Source: Bradyrhizobium sp. CCBAU 51627 (GTDB lineage: Bacteria; Pseudomonadota; Alphaproteobacteria; Rhizobiales; Xanthobacteraceae). Taken from it: a stretch of 64,000 nucleotides of DNA. This document shows positions 56,484-64,000 of this stretch, one piece after another (the stretch's first letter is position 1; every line of letters starts with the position of its first letter). The notes below the pieces were generated by a model. The model was not told the origin of the DNA. It saw only the letters and a program-made list of their open reading frames with translations, and did not search any database. The position numbers and the translations under genes were made by a program. The stretch covers positions 171,193 to 235,192 of the forward strand of contig NZ_LBJG01000091.1 in the NCBI RefSeq assembly GCF_028128765.1, written 5' to 3'.

Positions 56484-56732
56484 ATGCCCCTGCAGTTCCA
56501 ACGTGCCGTCGAAAACATGGAAATTTGGAGTGCACGCAGGGGCGGCTACTCGTTCGTTATAAGCTTGCAGAGCCCGACCGGTCCTGGCTTTCGCGGAAGG
56601 TTCGGCTACGTCGCTTCGTGGCGTCCGCTTGACCAGAGCCGTGGCTCGATCAGGGTGCTCGGGTCGCCGCTACAGAGCTTTGCTGCGGCCAAGGACGCCT
56701 GCAACAATATGCTCAATTACCTGAGAGACTGA
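56484..56732 (+). CDS. Small hypothetical protein of the RiPP locus
   Basis: 82 residues from ATG 56484 (MPLQFQRAVENMEIWSARRG); the frame is open to 56385, where an earlier start would add 33 residues of unlikely sequence. The rest, GYSFVISLQSPTGPGFRGRF and SPLQSFAAAKDACNNMLNYL, looks like a small alpha/beta domain. No family recognised. It follows the epimerase on the same strand with ~100 nt spacing, so it may be a partner or immunity protein; that is context only. Confidence 0.45.
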   Translation: MPLQFQRAVENMEIWSARRGGYSFVISLQSPTGPGFRGRFGYVASWRPLDQSRGSIRVLGSPLQSFAAAKDACNNMLNYLRD

Positions 56733-57265
56733 ACTGACTCCTGGTCGCTGGAAATGGGAGCATGTTAAAGATGCTGCAGTCGCGCCGGGTGCTACCAGGA
56801 TGTTGACCGGGCCGGGACGTACGACTGAGATTATCGCGGCCGATTTGAGCGGCGCTACACGTTCTATCCGCCGGACCGGCGTGCTTCCAAATCGACCTCA
56901 TGTGGATGATCTTGAAGATCATCTGCCGTCCCTCGCGCCCGTCGGAGCAAGCATGTTCGTCGAAGGCTCGACAGATTTGTTCGCGTTTCCCAATCCGGTA
57001 GCTTAGCCGCACCTCAGGATCGTGATCCACAAGACGCCCCTAGCGAACGGCTGGCCACCTACCGGATCTATTCACGAAATGATCTTCACGATCCGTACAC
57101 GGTTGCGAGCCAGAACAGCTTCATGACAAAGGCGGGACAGGTCGTAACACCGTAGTCCCGATGACTCCACTGATTTTGCCGTCCTGCCACGCCTGTTTGC
57201 GTGGACGCGGTAGTTGTGCTGCCAGATCGTCGCCGAAGCGACCGGCCGGGGCGCCGATCCTGACC
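56733..57265. other. Intergenic region, no gene supported
   Basis: About 530 nt. One plus-strand ORF at 56800-57006 (GRTTEIIAADLSGATRSIRR) and its minus-strand shadow were considered; neither has recognisable motifs. Confidence 0.3.
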
Positions 57266-57420
57266 CAGAAGCAACTCGCCCAGATGCTCGGGACCACCCA
57301 AGAGTGGATCTCGCAATTCGAGACCGGCCGCCTGGAGTATCCGAGCCTCGGAACGGTGCTAAAGGCCTTCGCCACGCTGGGGATCGACCGGAACATCGAT
57401 AGTGTGCCGGGATCTCTACG
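57266..57420 (+). pseudogene. XRE/HipB-like HTH fragment
   Basis: One frame reads LTQKQLAQMLGTTQEWISQF, then GRLEYPSLGTVLKAFATLGI, a clear XRE-type HTH core as in HipB-like antitoxins. The usual N-terminal ~15 residues are scrambled and the 3' part runs into IS debris, so it is a gene fragment. No HipA partner is present. Confidence 0.6.
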
Positions 57421-57469
57421 GAACGACGACTTGGATACACGAGATGCGCGACAGCTTTCCGCTTCCCTG

Positions 57470-57745
57470 CGGGCGTCACCACTTCTTTCCCAACACGTCC
57501 TCCAGCGTTGCATTGTCCAGCATGGCATCAGCCAGCAACCGTTTCAGCCGGATGTTCCCGTCCTCCCGCGTCTTCAGCCGCTTGGCCTCCAACGCCTCCA
57601 TCCCGCCAACCTGGCTTTCCATTGGTAGATACTGGCGTCACTGACCCGTGCTCCCGGTATAGATCGGCAACCAAAACGCCAGCCTTGTGCTCCTTCAAAA
57701 TCCCGATGATCTGCTCTTCCGAAAAGCGGCTGCGCTGCTCTGGTC
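57470..57745 (-). pseudogene. IS3-family OrfA relic
   Basis: Minus-strand text reads SRFSEEQIIGILKEHKAGVL, VADLYREHGS, the start of a typical IS3/IS407-group OrfA, then loses frame; the expected 'LLADAMLDNATLEDVLGK' tail appears in another frame. OrfB is absent. Confidence 0.65.
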
Positions 57746-58258
57746 CTTTACTTGGGCCAGAGCGAACTTCAACCTGGATTAAGCCTGAGGGGCAAGGTCA
57801 GGGCGACTAGACGAGCGATGATGCTCATGCAGAATCGCGAGTCTAGTTGCACGTGCGTGCGTGCAACATAGGTGGCGGTAAAAGAAGCCTACTTTATACG
57901 TCTTCCTTGAAAAAACTTGAGCCACTCTCGGAAAGGGAACGTCCGCTAGAAGATAAAGAAATCTTGCGGCCCGCCCTCCCCTTCGGGCGGTCACGGGACC
58001 TTCGAGACGGCCACCTCCGATACTTGCTCTCGTATTCCATCGTTCGCACAATTTGCAATTGATCGAGCTCGGGACCCTACTTCGCGATGCACCAACAGGT
58101 TTGCTTTGCGCTATCCACGAACAAGAGACACGGTGCACGGTGCCGCCTTCGTAACCTGCGGCCCCACACCGAATGGATATCTATCGGGCTGCGAGACAAA
58201 CCGACTTCGGGCCCTATTGTTATGTGTAAACTACATCCTTTCCCAACGCGGTTCCCGA
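57746..58258. other. Intergenic region downstream of the Pycsar-like operon
   Basis: About 510 nt with no supported gene. A GC-rich inverted pair (GCCCGCCCTCCCCTTCGGGCGG, 57970-57991) could form a hairpin and act as a terminator on either strand, though it is not followed by a clear T run. Confidence 0.35.
57970..57991. terminator. Possible hairpin
   Basis: CCGCCC at 57971 and GGGCGG at 57986 can pair around a CTCCCCTTC loop. Its position, 270 nt beyond the cyclase stop, makes it a weak candidate for transcription termination; no U tract was seen. Confidence 0.25.
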
Positions 58259-59515
58259 CTAGCTGACCGTTGCAAACGTAGCAGAAGGTATTGCCTCTTC
58301 ACGAACCTCATGGATCTTGATCGGCCGCGTAACCCCACTAGTGGGAAACGTCTCAGGAGTAATTCCTGCGATCTTCATCATCTGAGCGATCGTATTACAA
58401 TATCCCACCTCTCGAGGCTTCGCGTTCGCGCAGATTCGGGACGCATTCACCACGGATCCGCCGATCGCCCGCACACCTCTCCAAGAATAGAGCCATACAG
58501 CTCGATCCGCAAAAAGGCCAATCGCGCACCCGAGGGCATCCAGATTTAGCCGCAGATTTTCTTGGTATTCGCCGCATAGACGAGTGGTCAACATCGAGAT
58601 CGATTTTGCCGCTACTAGAGCATCTCTAAGAGCCGAGGCATCTTCGAAGTTCTCCGCGTTCACGAAATGACCAACTACCCCGTCACCCGTTTCTTTATCG
58701 AAATATCCGCCATTTTCCGTTATTGCCTCTCGGGCCCCTTCGACAGCCCGATCTATGAAACCCGCAAATCGAGGCTGGTCACGTGTGAGGAGCATTGCTG
58801 ACGACGAATTTCGGATATCCATTACGAGCGATAAAGTGGGGATCTGCTTCGGAATTGCGAGCCCATTCTTGAGCTCTAGAGACTTCTGCCACGGCCATGC
58901 AAATGGCACGTCACATTCACTGACCAGGTCAAAACAATTAGGGGAAAAGAATTGCTCCAATAGCAGTTTAGCCGAGGCGTCTATCTTGAGTACGCTCTTA
59001 GGTATTCGTTCAAAAAAACGATGAGCCTGACTACAGATCCGAAACCCAAGTTCGCTCCGGTCCAAGAGGTACGCGCGCATATTGATATCGGGCCTGTAGT
59101 TTTGGCGGGTCTCCTGCAACTCGTATATGAAGATGAAGCCGTTTCCCGCGTAAATCTCAGCTGGCCGATCTTCCATCCACTTCAAGCCGATGTATTTGAT
59201 AGGACTCGCATCTGCGCAATCGGTGATTTCGCGGGAAAGAAGCAGGCTTTTCGCGGCAACAAATCTCTCAAAATATGGATGAAACCGTCTAAGGTAGTAT
59301 CCAAACCTACCCGGCTCTTTGAACCTCTTCTCGTTGAATTGACTTCGATCCCCCCAGAAAAAAATCAGTCGCATACTTGGAAATGAAACACACCAGGCCG
59401 CACCCAGTTTGACTGTTGCGCTTTCCAAGAAGAGCGTGTCGAGTTCCTGGCTTTGGAAATCATCTGGTCGCTTTGGATTTCCAGCCCTCTCGAACGAAAA
59501 CCAACCATCTGTCAC
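58259..59515 (-). CDS. Class III nucleotide cyclase (Pycsar PycC-like) with an unknown N-terminal domain
   Basis: 418 residues. The C-terminal ~190 residues form a class III cyclase: LSLVMDIRNSSSAML (first metal Asp ~231), GGYFDKETGDGVVGHFVNAE (second metal Asp ~278), AIGLFADRAVWLYS and GGSVVNASRICANAK (Asn and Arg ~360). The first ~215 residues (for example FGYYLRRFHPYFERFVAAKS and IYAGNGFIFIYELQ) match no domain I know and may be a sensor. Pycsar cyclases make cCMP or cUMP; the base used here cannot be read from sequence by eye. It is the last gene of the operon, overlapping the receiver gene by 4 nt. ATG 59515 is set by that overlap. Confidence 0.82.
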   Translation of the reverse strand: MTDGWFSFERAGNPKRPDDFQSQELDTLFLESATVKLGAAWCVSFPSMRLIFFWGDRSQFNEKRFKEPGRFGYYLRRFHPYFERFVAAKSLLLSREITDCADASPIKYIGLKWMEDRPAEIYAGNGFIFIYELQETRQNYRPDINMRAYLLDRSELGFRICSQAHRFFERIPKSVLKIDASAKLLLEQFFSPNCFDLVSECDVPFAWPWQKSLELKNGLAIPKQIPTLSLVMDIRNSSSAMLLTRDQPRFAGFIDRAVEGAREAITENGGYFDKETGDGVVGHFVNAENFEDASALRDALVAAKSISMLTTRLCGEYQENLRLNLDALGCAIGLFADRAVWLYSWRGVRAIGGSVVNASRICANAKPREVGYCNTIAQMMKIAGITPETFPTSGVTRPIKIHEVREEAIPSATFATVS

Positions 59516-59985
59516 TTCAGCTGTCCTTCGATCTTTTCGAAAAGAAACTGGAGGAGCTTGCCATTTTCCTTCTTGGCATAGCCGGAAATCTCACAATCTT
59601 CCGGCACCCTTTCCGGATAAGCGGAGAAATATCGCCAATTTTCTCGCTTGTGTTCTCCTCGCCGGAAGATCATCATCACTTCGTCCAGAATTGAAACGAA
59701 GTGTCCCGTCTCATTGCTCCGCATAATGTCGACAATAACTACGTCGTCCTTGGTGACGTGAGACTGCAGGGAGGCGATCGTTGTAACAAGGACATATTCA
59801 AACACCACAATGTCCTTAAGAGTGACGCAAATCTTGGCGGGCTCATCGCTGGTCGGATGCTCTTCTTCCGATAAGTCGAGGTCTATCTGCCGTGATGGCG
59901 GCAACCAATCAAATACACGGTCATGCAGCCGGTGAGCGATTGATCGTCCTTTCGGCCACTCGTCCTCAAAGTGGTAAATCCTCAC
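59512..59985 (-). CDS. Stand-alone response-regulator receiver domain
   Basis: 157 residues. The receiver hallmarks are in order: acidic pocket at the N-terminus (IYHFEDEWPKG), the phospho-acceptor Asp at the end of strand 3 (KDDVVIVDIMRSNE, ~77-88), a Ser/Thr position after strand 4 (WRYFSAYP), and the conserved Lys (GYAKKENGKLL). Between the first helix and strand 3 there is an unusual ~35-residue insertion (DLDLSEEEHPTSDEP...). No output domain is attached, so signalling must be by protein contact. Both ends overlap neighbours by 4 nt (kinase before, cyclase after). The obvious partner is the kinase next door, and the obvious target the cyclase (inference). Confidence 0.75.
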   Translation of the reverse strand: MRIYHFEDEWPKGRSIAHRLHDRVFDWLPPSRQIDLDLSEEEHPTSDEPAKICVTLKDIVVFEYVLVTTIASLQSHVTKDDVVIVDIMRSNETGHFVSILDEVMMIFRRGEHKRENWRYFSAYPERVPEDCEISGYAKKENGKLLQFLFEKIEGQLK

Positions 59986-62174
59986 GCAGCAATTCCCTTT
60001 CCCTTTAAGCGCAGTTCGAAGAAGAATGTCGTACGAGCAACGGACGCTCTTTCATCTATAGGCACCGACGTGAAATCGCAGATCGCGCGTTCGTCATGAG
60101 CCTCGAGTATCCTGCGGGTGACCGCGAGCCCCAATCCGGTCCCCGGCCGGCGCGTCGCTACAGACTGTCGGAAAGACCGAACCCAGGGATGAAAGATCTT
60201 CTCTCGATCTTCCTCCTTGATCGGAACGCCCTCATTCTGGATCTCGGCACGAAATCGATCGGCCGTATAGATGAGTTCGATGCGCAACCACTTGTCCTGA
60301 AATGAGTACTTGATAGCGTTGTCTATCAGGTTGAAGAAAACAATCTTTAGGAATTCTTGGTCGGCCGAGATGAAATGGGAACCTACTGCACCCTTGTCGA
60401 ACGCAACCCGTATTCCCCTTCTTCTTAGCTCGCCGTGCACCATAGCGAGCACCGAATCGACTATTGCTGCAGGATCAACATCTGCCCACCGAACCGCGTT
60501 CTTATCGAACGTCTCAAGTAGATAACGAGGCGCATCAGCAAGGCTATATGCTTCATTCAGCCAAAGCAGCGCGTCCTGAATAGACGTCTGCATTGTTGGC
60601 GTAGCCAAGAGACGAGCTAGCTTTGTCGGCATTGAGGAGAAGAGTCGGACACGCTGAGCAACGAGTTCAAGCTCGGAGACAGCGGCGGACAATGAGCCGC
60701 GGATCACATGCCTGATTTGAGCCTGAGTTGCATTGTGATACTCACGAAAATCAATGACACCAAAAGCCGTCCTAACGTATTCCACGATCATTTCCAGGAT
60801 TTGTGCAGCGGCACTTTGAATGCAATCTTCCTGGAAGGCGAATACAATCCGTTGTTGCGTACGGTACTCAGTATGAATGCGAAAAGCTAAGCACCACAAC
60901 TGCGCTCCTTCGCTTGTTTGGGCAATGCATGATTCGTTGTCGCGCGAAACGTCTATGAGACGCCGATTTAGTTTTCCTAGTTGGAACGGTGCCGGATAGT
61001 ACTTGTTCAGGTCCGCGCCCGAGTCCCCCGGCAACAGCGCTACCCCGAATAAACTCGGCACATATCGCTTAGATATCTCGCTTAGCCATCTCAGTGAGAA
61101 ATCGGAAATCGCTTGCTCATCTAGTTCCTTCGAAAGCTGCCTGAGCTTGTCCGAGAGCCCCATGAAGGGTAGGTGTGCGCCGAGAAGCGACACCAGATTT
61201 TTTCCAATCAGGAGATCGGTGTAGCTAAAGTCTTCACCTAAGTATTCCAAGTTTTCCTTGCCAATGAGGAAAATGAGATACTGCGCGAAGCTTGCATCTT
61301 GTCCGGAGAGGACGTCCACGGCGTGAGTATGGCAAGGCAATAGCATCCATGCAGATGCGCCGACAATATCCTGAATGCTGCCCGTTAGCGTTCCAGAATA
61401 TGTATGACTACGAACTACCAAAGATGCCCTTTGCAAACGGTCCGCCTCTGAACGCTCGAACCTGTTGACGGGCGGCGGAGCCTCCGACTCGTGATGCTCG
61501 GCAACAAGTTGATAGGCACCGCCTATCTGTTCGTAGAGTAGAATTGCTTTTGCCCGCACGTAGTGAGCTAGGACTGAACATAACTTTGATTTGGAGGCCG
61601 AACTTTCGACCTCCTCCAGCATCCGACTTATGGCCTGGGACAAGCGTTCGTGACGTGACCGCGTGGTCTGAACTGAAAAAAATCTCCAGGCGATCTCGAG
61701 TTTGATGTGACTCAGCTCGTCGAGAGCACCCGGTTTGGGCTTCAGGATTACAGCTATGCCAATATCGTTCGTTTCCAATATACAGTCGTCGACGTCACAG
61801 CCTCGTTGGTCGCTCAATCGATAAATGGTTGGCCTAGAGTAGTTTCTTATGGCCGCTATTTTTTCCAGCTCAGCGCGGGCCCAGGCAAATGACAGCGAAT
61901 CTCCGTCGGCTAGCAATGTCAACCTACGCTGCAAGCTGGATTGCATCGAGATTTCGCCTGCGATGTACGAGAGTGTCAAAAAACTCTTCTGGCGCTCATC
62001 TCTATCGAGCAGATAGACGATCACAACGCTGCCAGGCCCAACAACGCCCCTCAACAGCTGCAAAAATTCCAGGCGAGACCAAGCACCTCCATGATTGTCA
62101 TAGTCGATATTCACCGGCAATTGCGATATCCAGTCTCGCAATTTGGGAAGATCACTGTCCGACTTACTAGCCAT
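59982..62174 (-). CDS. Sensor histidine kinase of the Pycsar-like operon
   Basis: 730 residues, no transmembrane helices apparent, so cytoplasmic. The C-terminal HATPase domain (~590-725) has the N box FFNLIDNAIKYSF, G1 EIQNEGVPIKEEDREKIFHP and G2 RRPGTGLGLAVTRRILEAH. A dimerization/phospho-acceptor region ~490-560 includes QIRHVIRGSLSAAVSEL, whose His is the likely phosphorylated residue. The N-terminal ~480 residues look like two GAF-like sensing regions joined by helices (AHYVRAKAILLYEQIGGAYQ; RYVPSLFGVALLPG). The gene starts 18 nt after the membrane effector stop and overlaps the receiver gene by 4 nt. Confidence 0.85.
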   Translation of the reverse strand: MASKSDSDLPKLRDWISQLPVNIDYDNHGGAWSRLEFLQLLRGVVGPGSVVIVYLLDRDERQKSFLTLSYIAGEISMQSSLQRRLTLLADGDSLSFAWARAELEKIAAIRNYSRPTIYRLSDQRGCDVDDCILETNDIGIAVILKPKPGALDELSHIKLEIAWRFFSVQTTRSRHERLSQAISRMLEEVESSASKSKLCSVLAHYVRAKAILLYEQIGGAYQLVAEHHESEAPPPVNRFERSEADRLQRASLVVRSHTYSGTLTGSIQDIVGASAWMLLPCHTHAVDVLSGQDASFAQYLIFLIGKENLEYLGEDFSYTDLLIGKNLVSLLGAHLPFMGLSDKLRQLSKELDEQAISDFSLRWLSEISKRYVPSLFGVALLPGDSGADLNKYYPAPFQLGKLNRRLIDVSRDNESCIAQTSEGAQLWCLAFRIHTEYRTQQRIVFAFQEDCIQSAAAQILEMIVEYVRTAFGVIDFREYHNATQAQIRHVIRGSLSAAVSELELVAQRVRLFSSMPTKLARLLATPTMQTSIQDALLWLNEAYSLADAPRYLLETFDKNAVRWADVDPAAIVDSVLAMVHGELRRRGIRVAFDKGAVGSHFISADQEFLKIVFFNLIDNAIKYSFQDKWLRIELIYTADRFRAEIQNEGVPIKEEDREKIFHPWVRSFRQSVATRRPGTGLGLAVTRRILEAHDERAICDFTSVPIDERASVARTTFFFELRLKGKGIAA

Positions 62175-62192
62175 TTACAGCTACCATTCTCT

Positions 62193-62711
62193 TTAGGAGA
62201 AAAGGTGCCTGTACAGAGGAACAGCCCAGGAGATTAGCCATCCGGCCATCACGAAAAAAGAGGCATAGCGAAGCACCGAGAACTTTCGCGCTGCGATTTT
62301 TGCGACAACATGGATCTGCCCGGCGATACTTTTCGCTCTCGGCAATTCGTCATCAGCTATCTTTAGCTGACAGGCTTGAAGCCAAGCGTCACTGGAGTTG
62401 AAATTGGCGATATCAAGAAAATAGTACAAGTCAATAGGGGGCTTCTTAGGTATCAGCCAATCCCACCGGCTTCCAGTAGCGAGTTGAGGGAAGGCAGCAC
62501 TCACCGATACCACCAGCGCGACAATAATCGCTAAGTTCACTATGCGGGCGTCTCCCCCACCAAGAACACGTCCTTCATGAGCGAGAAGCACGCTCCCACT
62601 ATTCAAAAACCCTAGGATACCGACCAAGATGCCAACGAAGAACGTGAGTTTGGTTTCAGCAAAGCGGTTGCCGGCATTGATCTCCCTCCAGACATTCAAT
62701 AACTCGCCCAT
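62193..62711 (-). CDS. Pycsar-type membrane effector (PycTM/DUF5706-like)
   Basis: 172 residues from ATG 62711 with AAAGGA ~8 nt upstream. It opens with a charged segment (NRFAETKLTFFVGILVG), has transmembrane segments at ~22-45, ~56-78 and ~150-168 (YASFFVMAGWLISWAVPLY), and a soluble middle (YYFLDIANFNSSDAWLQACQ). This layout, including the '..A..KA.....' start and the two-plus-one helix arrangement, matches PycTM effectors of Pycsar, which respond to cyclic pyrimidine nucleotides and damage the inner membrane. It is the first gene of the operon; the promoter should lie at 62712-62760. Confidence 0.75.
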   Translation of the reverse strand: MGELLNVWREINAGNRFAETKLTFFVGILVGILGFLNSGSVLLAHEGRVLGGGDARIVNLAIIVALVVSVSAAFPQLATGSRWDWLIPKKPPIDLYYFLDIANFNSSDAWLQACQLKIADDELPRAKSIAGQIHVVAKIAARKFSVLRYASFFVMAGWLISWAVPLYRHLFS

Positions 62712-62734
62712 TACTATTTCCTTTGAGTACGTTC

Positions 62735-62985
62735 TGTACTTGGACTAGCGAGGCAACCGATTGCATCCTCGCTCCTGGAGCCGCGGGTGAGAATGTCGAT
62801 GTCAAAGACAAGGGTCTTTTCGATGGGCTCGCCGAACTTCACATTGTAGAGGCGCCATATCGCACCGTTGGAAAGTACAACCCACGGCACTCCCTCGTTC
62901 GCTGCGTAGTCGACCGCTTGCTATTCGTCCAGTACTGAAAACGTTACAACCACAGATTTTGGCTATGAGACCGCTGCACCCCACC
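62735..62985 (-). pseudogene. HsdR N-terminal-domain-like relic
   Basis: A minus-strand frame reads TFSVLDE, a TAG stop, then QAVDYAANEGVPWVVLSNGA and WRLYNVKFGEPIEKTLVFDI. This matches the family annotated as type I restriction enzyme R N-terminal domain ('..QAVDYAANQG..WVVLTNG..WRVYRVSF..PI..ELVL'). The catalytic core upstream is lost, and the sequence joins the duplicated block at ~63000. Possibly the remains of a defence gene. Confidence 0.5.
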
Positions 62986-63127
62986 CTTCGACAGCGATTG
63001 CCATGAGCAACTTTGTGGCAGCCACCTCCTGGGTTCGGGAGAGTGGTGACGTCGGAACCTTGTTGACGTGGGTCATCATGTCGCTCGAACAGGGTAGAAC
63101 AACGGTCGCGCGGATTTTTTGCTTTCT

Positions 63128-63265
63128 ATGCGCATGAGTGACGAAAAAGTGCGCGCAGTTATAGATCTGCGTCGCGAAACTTCGGCATCACGGTTTTGGT
63201 CATCTTCATTGAACAACCTCGACCACCTGAGACCGTATATCGACCAAGTCGGTCCACTACTGTAG
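63128..63265 (+). pseudogene. Second copy of the small ORF found at 2791-2931
   Basis: 45 codons from ATG 63128 to TAG 63263. SMRMSDEKVRAV matches SIRMNEEKVRKV of the left copy and the downstream CCACTACTGTAGG is identical to its counterpart. The 3' half has diverged (SASRFWSSSLNNLDH). It precedes the patatin-like remnant by ~180 nt, as in the left copy. Confidence 0.5.
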
Positions 63266-63446
63266 GTTAAACACTCGATTTTCAATCGCGCTACCGAGAG
63301 CGTGTCCGTAGCAAAATTGTTGCAGGCCGCGCGTGTGTCATCCGGCTCGATACTTTTCGATAGGAGCTAGCACGAATGTACGAAATCCGAGCCAATCTCA
63401 TTAGCTCAGGGACAATCTCCGCAGATCGCATGAGGGAAATGACGTG

Positions 63447-63767
63447 ATGACCGTGCGCGAGCAGCTCTTTATTCCATTGCGCAACTTCCAGTAGTTGCTG
63501 TTCTGTGGGTGGGGCATTTCCATATTGCTATATCGGCCAGATCAAATCCAAGAGCTTTACCGGATAGCAGCGGATGACTTTGGTTGTGTGACCATCAAGA
63601 AGTTCATTGCCCTGGGCGTAATTGCGATGACGATTTGGGCGGCTGCTTTTCATTTTACCACTGCGTCCCTGCCGCAAATTCCTCCCGCTACTGGCCGCCT
63701 GGCAAGACTTGCGTCCATTGTGCTCAGAGCGCCGCCGATAGTCGCCGCGACGGCGGGCGACAATTGA
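63447..63767 (+). pseudogene. Decayed copy of the 5' end of the patatin-like gene
   Basis: Starting at ATG 63447 (MTVREQLFIPLRNFQ, then TAG), the sequence continues in an adjusted frame ISILLYRPDQIQELYRIAAD, KFIALGVIAMTIWAAAFHF, and ends PPIVAATAGDN then TGA. This aligns over ~110 codons with residues 9-120 of the protein at 1-2636 (VREQLFTLLRN, DQIQELYRIAADD, AVGVIALTIWAAAFQ). It stops at the point where the XRE tail begins. Confidence 0.9.
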
Positions 63768-63849
63768 TCTTCTCGACCGCATCGCCAAAACGCTCGGTGC
63801 TCATTTGTCCGAGTTCTACGTTCGATCGCCCATAGGAGTCGCTGCCTAA
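63761..63849 (+). pseudogene. XRE regulator C-terminal fragment fused to the patatin-like remnant
   Basis: In the next frame, TIDLLDRIAKTLGAHLSEFY followed by VRSPIGVAA and TAA 63849 gives the C-terminal third of an XRE protein like the one at 41761. The join lies in ACAATTGAT at 63763, where the patatin-like copy ends. It shows that the right-edge block was produced by recombination between unrelated genes. Confidence 0.7.
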
Positions 63850-64000
63850 TTGGTCTGCTGCGCTCCCGGGAGCGGACTTTCCATTCGGTTACTTATGAGT
63901 ACGCCCTCTAGCATTACAGTTGCAATTTTTTCCTGAGATGGGCTTTGCGCGCGTTGGCCTGATGGCACCTACGCCAAGACGACCATGCGAGGATATGGGC
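63850..64000 (+). other. Window edge, no gene supported
   Basis: The last 150 nt contain no open frame with recognisable content and the sequence continues beyond the window. Confidence 0.3.

Noticed and set aside
1..64000. CRISPR arrays, tRNA and rRNA genes
   Set aside because: No regularly spaced short repeats and no tRNA T-arm or rRNA-like sequence were noticed on reading; a covariance-model scan would be needed to exclude tRNAs fully.

Overview
The window looks like an accessory region (symbiosis or genomic island) of a rhizobial alphaproteobacterium, most likely Bradyrhizobium or a close relative. This rests on GC-rich sequence, ICE-type DUF2285/DUF6499 and XRE genes, DUF2958 and ArdC remnants, rhizobial-style IS fragments and many decayed genes. 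No core housekeeping genes, rRNA, tRNA or CRISPR array were seen. The genus is inference; no phylogenetic marker is present.

Layout. 1-2636 (minus): a membrane-anchored patatin-like protein running off the left edge, with a small conserved ORF upstream (2791-2931) and an IS3 relic. 3918-14037 (plus): a tight four-gene operon encoding a ClpB-type AAA+ ATPase, an NrdG-like radical-SAM activase, a 2,090-residue zinc-ribbon/pseudokinase/COG1112-type helicase/nuclease, and a coiled-coil protein; it is a candidate conflict system. 14532-16602 (minus): small envelope genes, including a lipoprotein whose broken paralogue lies at 36480-37066. 17038-22549: hypothetical genes, a PIN-domain gene running into a headless DUF2958 gene, and a DUF4209-type gene. 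22892-24981: an HTH gene and an AbiEi/AbiEii pair. 25208-27511: a broken YodC-like gene, an HTH gene cut by one stop codon, and a divergent class II Fic gene with repeated operator-like motifs between them.

27540-37066 is mostly decayed: pyruvate kinase, an FAD dehydrogenase, a Tm-1-like gene and ArdC are broken, while an Lrp regulator and an S9 peptidase look intact. 37515-39042 is an intact IS5/IS1182-like element flanked by CTAG. 39928-42035 holds ICE transfer-control-like genes (DUF6499/DUF2285 in two frames related by +1, a QseM-like DUF2285 protein, an XRE gene). 42910-52823 carries a TauD-like gene without its iron ligands, a MATE exporter and a two-module NRPS. 52918-53960 is an EAL pseudogene. 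54409-56732 is a compact RiPP locus: a Nif11-leader precursor with a very hydrophobic Val/Ile tail, a PoyD-like radical-SAM epimerase and a small companion.

58259-62711 (minus) is a four-gene operon: a Pycsar-type membrane effector (PycTM), a sensor histidine kinase, a stand-alone receiver, and a class III nucleotide cyclase. It looks like a Pycsar anti-phage pair with a two-component module built in and is the leading candidate for an undescribed system. The right edge (63128-63849) is a decayed inverted copy of the left-edge block fused to an XRE tail. The proposed working relationships are: the helicase, Pycsar-like, AbiE, Fic and PIN genes form a defence/conflict island; the NRPS and MATE pair makes and exports a small peptide; and the RiPP locus makes a D-amino-acid-containing peptide.
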